Shown in pieces: positions 12,901 to 24,900 of a DNA stretch of 64,000 nt. The stretch covers positions 127,383,936 through 127,447,935 of the forward strand of contig QVOM02000034.1 in NCBI GenBank assembly GCA_003586115.2, in the 5' to 3' direction. The notes under the pieces were generated by a model. It made no database searches. It was given only the letters and a program-made list of their open reading frames with translations, and was not told the DNA's origin. The position numbers and the translations under genes were made by a program. Positions within the stretch are counted from its first letter, which is position 1; every line of letters begins with the position of its first letter. This DNA is from Salvator merianae. Taxonomy: Eukaryota > Chordata > Lepidosauria > Squamata > Teiidae.

Positions 12901-15900
12901 AAGTTTTTTGTTCTTCAGATTTAAGGCATATTTAATTCTAGCAAGTATTAAAAGATTCTAAGTATAACCATTTTGATACTGTATTAGGAGACTTTGAAAT
13001 AATCTGACTCCTCATTTCATGAAAAATGTTTAGAGATGAAAAAAGGATAAAGAAAGGGCAGCCCAAATCATCAAGGATATAACATTATTTTCATGTTCTG
13101 TAGATACCTTTCCATTGAAGGTATGCCAGGAGTCAACATTATATGGCTTTCAACACTTGGTTAAAATATACCTCTTCACCTAAGCCTTTGTTGTTTTGCT
13201 TCCTCCTAGTGTTGTCCTGCAAGGGAGAAAGGGTTTGTTTTAAGTAGGTTTTAGACCATTTTACTGGTTTTATCTATCTGTACTGAGTGTTACTGAGTCT
13301 TGTGACCTACCCTGGGACCTCAGGCAAAGGGTGGAATTTAAATACTTAAATAAAATTAAAGAACTGCTATGTATGCAATGTATTAATATGAAATGTATTC
13401 TCCATATTAAAAATAGGCTACTGGGGATCCCTATTACCTTGAAGTAGGAAAGACACTTATTGAGAACTTAAATAAATATGCTCGTGTACCTTGTGGATTT
13501 GCTGCTATGAAAGATGTTCGTACTGGAAGTCATGAGGACAGGTAAGTAATTGGAAAGCGTTTTAAAATTCAGTTTATTAAATTGACATGAATTGCATGGC
13601 TTTGTCGATCATTTCCCAATACCTGATGCTAGTAAGGTTTGTTTATATATTTCAGCTTTATTTGCTGTTGATATAAAGTAATAAGCATGGCCTGATTTAT
13701 CTCAATACTGTCATCCCTCTTATAGTGCTGTGGTTTGATTCCTGTGAACCACGATGTAGTACAAAATTGTATTATATAAGTAATTGCTGCCTATAGAAAA
13801 CTGAAGGCTAAGGAACCATGGAGGTTCAGTTACCCAGTGTAGGTAAATGGTGTCATAGATGTGAGATCCAGCCTGCCAGAGTAAACTCTGTTATTGCAGG
13901 TTTCTTGGGTAGTATTAAATGAGGGAAGCTGAATTTCTACTAGCAGTGTAAGAGCAAACCTGCAGTTTAAAACCACGTTATAGAAGGTGTGTCTGTATTT
14001 GAGTCAAATAAAGAGTAATTCTCTCCCCCGAAGCATGTAGCAAACAACTAGTAAAAATACTTAAGATAGGTTACAGAGGAAGTGATATAAAGAGTATAAC
14101 GTTTCAGAAAACTCTTGAGTGGGAGGAGAAAACACATTAGTGCTTTGAATATTAGTATAACCTGACGAGAGTCTTCTTTCAGTGTAATGAATTGAGCTGG
14201 GCTGCAGTGAACAAATGACAGTGGCTCTGGTGCATGGATTCTAGTAGATCACCAAAAGCTCTTGTCAAAGAGCATGTGCAGTTGAAGAACTCTAAATTTG
14301 GAGTGGCCTTTCTCGGATAGGATTTTCTTCCTAGAAATGAAAAGAAAATCCTTTCTGTTGGTGAAAGGATCAGTAAGGTCCAAGTTCCTGATAGCACTAC
14401 AAAACAAAATGTTACAATATCAAAACATCATTGAGGTGGCAGACAGTTTTGCTAGCTGCTGTGCTGAAGCCATAATGACTTCGCTACATGATCAGTTGTA
14501 ATTAAAGGGGGAAACAGGAAAAAGAGAAAATTCTACTTTTGGTGCAGCACCTGAGAAGATACATAAGGTGGCTGCATAGAAATATGCAGGAGTGAATAGA
14601 CCGTTATGGTCAGGTTTTATACCTGTTAACATTTGAACACATTAGAGCTCAATTAATCATTGTACTATGACCCGTTGTATGATATATTCTCCCCCTACAC
14701 ACACCACATTCTTTTGGTATTGATACAGTTTTGAAGGGAAAAGAAACTGTTCTTCTCTTCTGTTTCTAGGATGGATTCTTTCTTCCTGGCTGAAATGTTT
14801 AAATATCTATACCTGCTCTTTACTGATAAGGAAGACTTGACTTTTGATATAGAAGATTATATCTTTACTACAGAGGCTCATTTGCTACCTCTCTGGCTAT
14901 CTACTGCAAACCAAACAGCCCTTAGGAAAAACATTGTAAGTAGTTTAGGGAAAATTAAAATTTTGAGAGATTGTGTTCATTGAATGCAGTGTGACACTGA
15001 GTAAGGGAGCTATTTGAATGGAAAGAACTGAAATGAGATGGGAATATGAAAAGCAGGGGGAAAACTGCCCAGGCTGTACTGACAGGTCCTGCTTAAAAGG
15101 AGTCCTGAAGAGAAGGTGGTCAGTAATTCACCTTTAAATTTTCCTGGCACTGTCCCAACTTTTCTTTTGGAAACCTAGGTGGAGATTAGCTGCCAGGAGA
15201 CCCACATATGTCTTCATGAGGTCTCTATAGCACCCCTAGTGGCTCATTAATCCTTCTTACACCATGCTTGATTCACTTTGAGGTACTGCAGCCAGCTTCT
15301 CTCTCTTTCATCAGGTGTAACAGGAACCGTAAATGTGACTTACAAGAGGGAAATGTGTTTTCTGAAGTACTTTCTTTAGCTTTATGCTTTCCTGCTCCTG
15401 CTGCAGCTACTGGCAAGGATTAAACATAGTGCTTAAGTTACGGTTTATTCATCTGTGACATATGCTTGGAAAAATGAAAATAACCTAACATTATCAGTAG
15501 CTGAGGGTTGGGCTAGGGGTAGATGGAGCTAAATATGTACCTCCAATACGATTGTGGTCCAAGAGTCAAAATTTAGGAGCAGGGTCTCCTTGATTATATC
15601 CCAAGGTTAAGTTATTCCTTCCCAATAGATATCAGACTTTCTTCTTCACTAGCAATATTTTTTTAAAAAACTCTGAATACTTATTCCTTTATGTTAACTT
15701 GTGGAGAATTGATTTATTGAGATGCTTTGCTACTCAGCTGGTAGGTTTTTTATGTTTTTGATGGAGGTTGGTTTTTATAGTGTACAATTTTTAAAGATTC
15801 GCAAAAGGGCATTTCAAATGTTATGAAGCTGCCCCTCAATGTCAGCCACAAGTCCAGTGTTACAGACAAGCTAGTGTGCCTTTCCCCAGCTGGGGATGGT

Positions 15901-18900
15901 GGTGGAGTTCATACCTGCACGTTCTTGAGATTATTTGTGTGTGATATGGAACCTGTATGGGCAAAGCTCTAATGATTCATCTCTATATGAGATCACATCA
16001 TCAAACCTTTAGCTTGCATGGACAGACCTATTAGAGCTTTTCCCACTTATGCAGTCTTCAGAAGGTACACAATGTGGCAGATGTGCATAGGTAAGTATCC
16101 CCCCTACACACACACACACACACACACGCTTCTAGGCATAAGAAAGAGTACATTAATGTGCCTGAATGCTTGACTCCTTCTTGTCATTATGCTTTGAAAC
16201 ATTTGAAGTGTCATTTTGCATACAGATAGTAATTGTGCATGTTTTATAATGTGTATTATTCTGTTTACCCTGGATACTTACAGAAAATACCAGTAGTTAC
16301 AAGTTTCTGTGTGAAAATGTGGTCAGTTTGAACCTTATCTGAAATAAGCTATTCTGACTGATGTTATAAGTTTACATATTTTGTATGTATTTGGGAACAT
16401 TAGTAACTTTATTATCCTATTTTGATAATATGGTGCTTATGGTAATCTTAAATCTGATCTTAAATTTTACTTACTTTTTTTTCCCTTGCAGACTACAGAA
16501 TACACCGAGTTAGATGATAGCAACTTTGACTGGACGTGCCCCAACACTCAGATTTTATTTCCAAATGATCCCATGTATGCTCAGAGCATCAGGGAACCAC
16601 TGAAAAACGTTGTGGACAAAAGCTGCCCTAGAAGTATTTCCAGAGCGTAAGAACTTTATCCTTGTCTGTACTCTGGAGTATGTATTCCTGTATTAAGAAA
16701 CAGTAATGATTAAGAAATAAGAAGATCAATCTGTGGAAGAACCTTTTGCTTAATTTAAGCATTTCTGAGCATGCAAGAATATTAGGACAAAGTAATTAAA
16801 AACTGAACAGTCAGAATTTATGTGTGGAACCAATTCCAGGGATAGTAGTCAGAAATTAATCTGTGTCATGAGTGCATAAAAATAAAAATTTTGTGGTAAT
16901 GGGAAAAGAAAATCTAAGGCATAGCAAGATTATTCACGAGTTATGTTACGGTGCAGAATAGAAAACTGGTCAGGGCTTAGAAGGGCACAGCAAATGCTAT
17001 AGCAAACATGTTGAGCAGTCTAACAGTGAGAGAAGAACAAAATTTAAATCCCCACTGTCTGGGGTGAAGCCAAGGCATCACTTAAATCATCAAAAAACTT
17101 TTTTACTGCCCTTTCTAGAGAAACTGTCTAATTCTTTGCCTTTGTCTAGAGCAGAGGTAACTGTTTTTTTCAGGAACGTGGGCCTTGACATATAACTCCT
17201 CTAAGCCAATGTTGTTAGACTACTTTTGTCATTTTCCTTTATGCTCCATACAGTAATCAGTATCCGTTCTGCTCCTCTGGAGGAACTATGCATCTACATC
17301 ACACTGAAGTGCTGATATCTTGGGAAGTAAACCAACCAGTTCATCCCAAAATAGGCTTATTATCAAGATTACTACACTGAATAAATGGATAGATGGTACC
17401 CATATACCCACGTCACCATATTCTGGGGTCAGAAGTTGCAATAGTCTTAGCAATCAGCTTTGCAATTCAAAGAAACCCTCTATATACAAACAAGCTCTTA
17501 TTTGGAGACATCTTTATAGCTACAGAAATCAAGGGTGCCCATAACTCTAAAGCTTCAGTTCATGACAGGGGAAATGTAATGTTGGCACCAATCTATTAGA
17601 GCTGAGAATATCTCTTTTGCTCTCAATTCCTTTGTACTCACCAAACACACTTGATAGACAAGGAAAACAGTGCTGCTCAGCCCTAAGAGCCATAGAACTT
17701 CTCTTGAAGGCATTGTTTTGTGACCCATTGAGTGTTCCTCAAAGGCCTTTTATCGCAGATGCCGGTGCTCAGCAGAACTTTTTAGCAAATGCTCAGAGGC
17801 GCAAAAGCTCTTGCCTCATTGCCAGCTGCTGCCACTAAATTATTTTTAATGCTGATAACACAGGTCTACAAAAAAAAAAAAAAAAAAAATCAGGTCCAAG
17901 GTTTTTTGAATGGATTTAGGGTATTTTGAGGGTGCTGAATACAAATCTCCCATTACTTTTGCTGAATTGGTTCTAGTTCGGAGATAATGGACATCCATGA
18001 AAATAATGCATTCCCCCAATGCGATTTATGTGTGATAACAAATGCAACAGCTTTTGGTCTGTCTTTTGATCCTTTAACAGTGTCTTGGGTAATGAAATAT
18101 CCCATATAATTATTTTGTATTTCAATTTGTAGGCCTACAATGCTATAAAAGTGACTTTCTGAAGCACTGACATTAATAACAATAACTAATTAATTACTTA
18201 ATATTAAATATCTCAGAAACTAGAGTCAGTCTGGCAAAACCAAAGTCATATTCTTAATCAGCACCATAAACTTAATATAAAACCATTCAGACATCGTTGG
18301 CACCACAGTCACTGTAGACCTGTGGCTGTTCCATATGCATGTACCAAGAGTCATCCTGCAACAGATGTCGGAATCAACCCAAGACATATCTAGAATGTCC
18401 AACACACAAGTACACTAACCAGAGTGTATCCATAGGTGGCATTTGCAAGGTGGCCACACATCAGTTTAATTAACCTTTATCTAATGTTGACTACAGAGAC
18501 TGCCTTAGAGAGGACAGTTTTATGCCATGTCTTTCCTGACACTTGTGTTCTTTATCTTGCAGAGAGGAGAGCTTGGGTAATGGACCAAAACCCCCACTTA
18601 GAGCCAGGGATTTTATGGCCAGTAATCCTGAACATTTAGAGATACTGAAAAAGATGGGAGTCAGCTTGATCCATCTTAAAGATGGAAGAGTCCAGTTGGT
18701 GCAGCATGCTATTCAGGTACTATCACCTATCTTCTTGCTGTAATCTTCTATTCGCTTACGCAACTTTAACTAAGGTTTGTCTTCCTCAAAAACTCTGAAC
18801 ATTTAACAGTTTAATATACAAATAAATGCATATAAATCTGAGGTCTGATAAGGCATTTAGGAGCGGAAACTTTTTCCCTTCAAACAGAGTTTATTCACAT

Positions 18901-21900
18901 TCCTTGGTTGTTTCTAGTAGCAAGCCAGTATTGTTTTATTTTAGAATGCATCTAAGTTTTCTAAATTGTTTCCCTGAAGTTGTTCTTTTTTTCTTTTGCA
19001 TGCAGTCATTTTTGCGGTTTGTACTTTTAATAGATTTCTTAATCTATTTCCATCCAAAAAGGGAGACATTAAAATCTTAAACCCAGTATCTCTCTCTTTT
19101 TTAATTACTATATAAGTCTAAAATGCTATGGATTGTAATTATTAATGAGTTGTTCTGAGCTTTTATCAGGGTACCTCAAGGAATGTTTGTGGTAATGAGA
19201 ATGAAAAGTACTTGAAAATGCTTAATTTTAAAAAGCTGTTTTTCTTGATCTTTTTTTCTTTTGCAATTAGGCAGCCAGTTCGCTTGATGCTGAGGATGGA
19301 TTACGGTTCATGCAGGAGATGATCGAGCTGTCCAGTCAACAGCAAAAAGAGCAGCAGCTCCCTCCACGTGCTGTTCAAATTGTTTCCCACCCATTCTTTG
19401 GCCGAGTAGTTTTGACAGCTGGACCTGCACAATTTGGAATGGATCTATCCAAACATAAATCAGGGGTGTGTTCTATCTATTCATCATTGTGTCTCTTTGT
19501 GTGTACATAAGAAACTGATCACATCAGATGTTCTCTTACAAAGATACCTAAATCAAATAAGTAACCTAAATTAAAACAGACTGCTAACTGGACTGGTAAA
19601 TCACATAAAAAAGTTAGTCTAAAAGAATGCAATAGAAAGAGTGCTCTAAAAAGATTTATTAGGTATAATTGTTAAGCTAATGAAAATGAATTATAGCCTT
19701 ATATGAAAATCGATAATGTATGCCTTAAGAAAATTGGGCAGCAGGGAAGGGGACCCCCTTGGGCACCTTGGAGAAAGATAGTCACAGTGAAAATAGTGTC
19801 CATGCAGAAAGGTCCTTCAGATTGTAACTTTGAGCTGATTTTTATTATCTAGTTTGGGAAGTAGTTGCTTTGATCTATGTTGGATGAGTCACGCCTAAGC
19901 TTTATGTACAGATTTCTCAGTACTGAAATGAGAATACTGGAAGGATTTCTCAATATTAAAAGGATACATTTCTATCCTTTCCTGTCCAGTAGATGTTATC
20001 TACTTCCTGTCAGTTAACGTAAATCTACAGAAGCTAGATGCATTTATTTAAATTGGTATCCATGTTATAACCAATCTTTGATTTAATCCAAATTTAGGTA
20101 TTTTACTCCAGCGTTAAATATGTTGGTATGTTAAAGTCATATTACTTTCCTTATTTAGCTTGAAAATAACAAATTTTGTAATAAGCCTTTTGGACTAAAG
20201 TTACTCACAGCATTCCAGTGCTTTTTGATTTCACGAAGCTTAAGAACATTTCAATTTTGAGTTGAATTTTAGTAGCTGTGTTTATCCCATGTTTAGATTT
20301 TCAGTGATAAGAATGCAGATATTGTATATTCATCTCTTTAACAGGCAAGAGGGTTTGTTGTAGTCAGTAAACCATACAACGGATGCTCTGAGATCACGAA
20401 TCCTGAAGCACTGAAGGAGAAAATTGCTTTGATGCAAAGAGGGCAATGCATGTTTGCTGAAAAGGCACGGAACATCCAGAAAGCAGGAGCCATCGGTGGT
20501 ATTGTTATTGGTAAATAAAAGGATTTCTACAAAGATGTATTAATTGTGTGATGCTTGAATTCCTAAGGCAGGCATCATATGCATCGATACCTTCAAAATG
20601 AATGGTTCAGGTGTTTTCTCTGGTGTTGCTCTGTGTATGTCATTTATGTAGTTAAAATGTTTTGATACTGCTCTTCATCCAGTCCCAATTTCAAAATGTA
20701 CAATGTATGATGAAATGAGTACAACCATGCAAAAATACAAAATCAAAATGATAAATGGCAGCAGTTAAAATAATTACACAGGGGGAAGACTTAGGCAGTT
20801 TAATATTCCAGAACAATCTGAAGAGTTTTAATCTGGCTTTGAAAGGATCATAATGTCCGTACAAGACCAGCTTCTGTATAGGAGTGTTTCTAAAACTTAG
20901 TAGTATTATACAACTACAGATAAAACCATTGAAAATGAGCCTCAGAAGGCAATATTAAGATCAAGCTAACTGGTTGGGAAAGGTACCAACACATATTTAG
21001 ATTTTAAGCCACTTGTTGCGATATAAGAGAACATTGTTTTATCAAAATCCCTGGAGACATGTTTTGTGCCATGTTTTAAATCTTAGAGGTTCCTTCCAGT
21101 TGAATTCCATAGATCACTGCCGTCCCTGTGAGGATCATTCTGGCCAAACTACATCTCCAGTTCCTTCTAGAAGACAGTAGAATATCGTGTACTGAGCTGA
21201 ACATATATTTTTTTTCTGGGGTTCCTTTAGAAATAAAAGGTTCAACATTTCTTGAGTAGCTAAGATTCTTTTGGGTTAATATCTTTGTTGTACACAAAAA
21301 TGGAAGCAAAAATTGGTTGAGGGGGGGACACGTGTTAAGATGAGTTATGCTCAACCGTTAAGAAATAAGGCTGGAATCAATTACACTGCATAGGCTCATA
21401 AAGCTTTTATGTTCAGTGTTTACTTATTTTTATACCATTCTAGAAAGGTCTTAGATGCTTATTAAGTGATATTGGTAAGATGGACCCTAAGTCTAAAATA
21501 GGATAAAAAGAAAGAGGGAGAAGAAAAAGAAAATATTTAGTTTTCTTAGGCTAGCCAGCTAAAATAGAAATTTTGTGTTAGCTTAGTGGAATGTTGAAAC
21601 TTTTGTTGCAATGATAACTATACAAAGTGATGTGGAAAGATTCTTCGGTTTCAAAAGGAGTTTGCTGTGTAGCATATGGTGGGGCAAGATGTGGTAAGAA
21701 ACAGGCCTAAACACAGAACTAGTTTCACAATTTTGGAGTCTATTTTATGTAACTTTTCCAAAGCATAAAAATACATAGTCTTCACTGGGTCTTATGGCAT
21801 ATTTTTGTTAATGAATCAGGAACTGGAAGTTCACATTGTCTTTTCAACCATTCACCAAAAACTATTGTAGGCTTTCAGATTCCCAATCAACATCTGTTGT

Positions 21901-24900
21901 CATGAATATATTCTAGATTTCGTTTAAAAGTGGCAAAATTATTCCGTCCCCTAAGATGCGCAGAACTTTCTTTTCAACACATGGATATGGTGTGGTAGTT
22001 CTAATTTTGGTCCATGTTAAAGCCAATATAATACCATATATTTTGTATTTGAGATCCCAAATGATGCCTAGTTAGTTAGGAATTCTCAATTGTTAGGCTA
22101 AAATCATTTTTCTCCATTTAGTTGAAACTGCAGTTGCTATAGCAAAATGAAATTTATGATGGCTCTTAAGTCAGTTTTCCTTAATATCACTGAAAGTTGT
22201 AAGATGATGAAAATGGGTGAAGGCAATATATTAATGGAAATGTTCATCATCCACCTGACTAACTAGATGACAACGAAGGAAGTAGCAGTGACACAGCCCC
22301 CCTCTTCCAAATGGCGGGTGATGGCAAGAATACAGATGACATCACTATACCCATGCTATTCTTATTCAACAAAGAAGGCAGCATTATCCTTGATGCTATC
22401 CAGGAATATGAAGCTGTAGAAGTGCTGCTGTCGGATAAAGCTAAAGACAGAGGTAAGAATGAGATTGTGCAACAAACCAAGTTCCTACTGAGCTTTCTCG
22501 CTCTTGACCCGCCATCTTAGCTTCTCAACAACTCACTGAAGTTAGGCTGAGAAACAGTTATTTTCCCTTTCATTAATCAAATAAGTACCACGGCTTCCTT
22601 CAGACCATGATTTGTTTTCTAATGTATGGACAAACATATTTTCTCTTTCTTCCCCTCCCCTTCTGTGATAGTCCCTGGATGTTATGCCAACAGAGGCCTA
22701 CACAGACAGATCTTTGTCTCCAGTCACAGGTTTTTTTTGTATTAATAGTAAATTACAGGTTGTGTAAACTGTGGTTAGCAAACTAGCTTCAGGCCTTAGC
22801 TTTGGTCCACTGTGATGGCATTTTACAGACCCTATTTACCAGATTTTGCTGGTTGAGGTAATGCTTTGCATCTGAATTATCTGAGCATCGATTAACAGCT
22901 CTGTGTTATCCTAATCTTACCCTAGTTGGTGTCCTGATGATTAGTAGTATTCATTATGTTAAGGCAAGAATTGAGTGATTGAAATCTGCTGGATGGCAAT
23001 ACACTTAGTTGCTTAACTCATAAGTTGAAGTTTAACGAACTTCATACTCAGAGCACCTCAAAATTTGAGGCATTTTTTAGCATGTCAGATTAATGTTCTA
23101 CTGTAAAGTTTGACCAAATGTATCATAGTCATGGGAGTGACTATAGCTCAGTGTTAGAGCAATCTGCCTGGAAAGCAGAAGATTGCCAGTTCAATCCCCA
23201 GCCTCTTTCTGGAAATAGGCAATGCCATACCACTTCTATATCTTTGCTAAGAAAACTGCATAGAAGTTCCCATGCAGTCAGCTAAGAGTTGATCACAACT
23301 TGGTGGTACCTAACAGCAAATCACAGCCATATAAGCTGGCCTGTAACAGTTTAGAATGTCCAGCAAAATGTCAGTAGAACAAATCAATATGTAAAATATT
23401 AAAACATTTTGGGACTCTTCAGAAATCTCAAAATGAGTTAAAAAACTCAAAATAAATGACAGAAATAATACTACCTACATGAATACACTAGAAAGCGATA
23501 AAGTATTCTTGGATCTACTGCCTTTAAATTCAAGAGGAAGTTGGAGCCTAACATAGATGATCAAACCACAACCCAGTGTTGTATTGTTTACTTGTTAAGC
23601 CTAGTGCATTGCTTTGGCGGGTGGGGTTGGCAGAGGTTTTATTTGGCAAGACTTCCTTAATTATGGATAACTACATTCTTAGTTAATATATAATTGAACA
23701 GGGTTAGTGAATTATTTTTACAGTAATGTAATTGTTAAGACTAGCATTCTTTCAAAAATGTATTGAGTGGTCTGATTAGGAGTATTAGATAGCTGATCAA
23801 AAACCAGATTTAAATAAAAATCGAGACATTTATAGACTTTCTTTTTCTGTGCAATTTTGCGGGTTGTGTTTAGCATGAAGACCTAGGTTTCCTGGGTTTA
23901 AATCTCTCTGCTCAACCACAGAAGTACAGGGAATGACCTTGGGCCCGTTGTTACCTCATTATCCTAAACCACCTCAAGTATTTAATTTTTTTTATATTGA
24001 TTGCTGGTCATTGACTGTAATAAAATTGGCTCCAACTCTAACCTACTTCAAGGGTTGTTCTGAGAATCAAGTGGGAGAAAAATCATACTTTAGTTGTTGC
24101 TAGAACACTGCTGTAGAAATGTTATTCATATATAATAAATCACCCTACCTGCTTAGCTGTTGGACTAAAAGAGTTGTGAAGACTTCTCTTATTTTGGACT
24201 CTAGCACTACAGATGCAGATTTCCTGTTTGCAAGTAGTCCTGCTGGCGTTTTACACTTTGCCATCAACTACTGTTGCTGTCATTAACCCCAGCAGTGGGA
24301 GTATGCTGGAGACTGGAAGGGCTGGTTGCCAGCAGTGAACACCCTTGTTTTTCCAAATGCTGGTCAGAGCAGTGGTGTTGCCAGACAATAAGTGCCTGCT
24401 GCATATTCTGAGAGTCATTTGCACACCTAATGGTGGCACCATCTTTCCCCAGTCTCAATGGAATTTACAGAAGGTTTAACAATATTGCGGCACAGACTTC
24501 AAGATTTTGCTGCAGATTTTTGCTATAGCATAGGAGAATCTATTCTTATGAAAGTTTAGTGCCTGCTGGACTGCAGCAGTTAAGCTACAACATTAAAGAA
24601 CTGTTGAAATCTAGTAGAAATCTGGCAGATGGTTCTTTAGGCATTCTGTTTAATTCTGTCTAGGTTTCTGTCTTATATGCATAAAATATTTATGTTCAGA
24701 TGCCGGAATTCTGAATATCTGTGCCATTTTACACTATTGTTGGTGTCACCGATTCAAAGGTGTTTTTTTTTTTCTCGTTAGCAGCTGCTATGTTTGTGAA
24801 ATGGTTTTACTGTTACATGTGGTAGGTTTGTGAATTTAAAAGTGTGTATAATTTTTCTCCTCTTCTGCTACCTTTGGAATGTCAGCAACTATATTTAAAG

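Noticed and set aside
23132..23210. Possible tRNA gene with A and B boxes
   Set aside because: The same head with the same non-tRNA body recurs at 5438-5580 and the acceptor stem is not formed, so it is a SINE.
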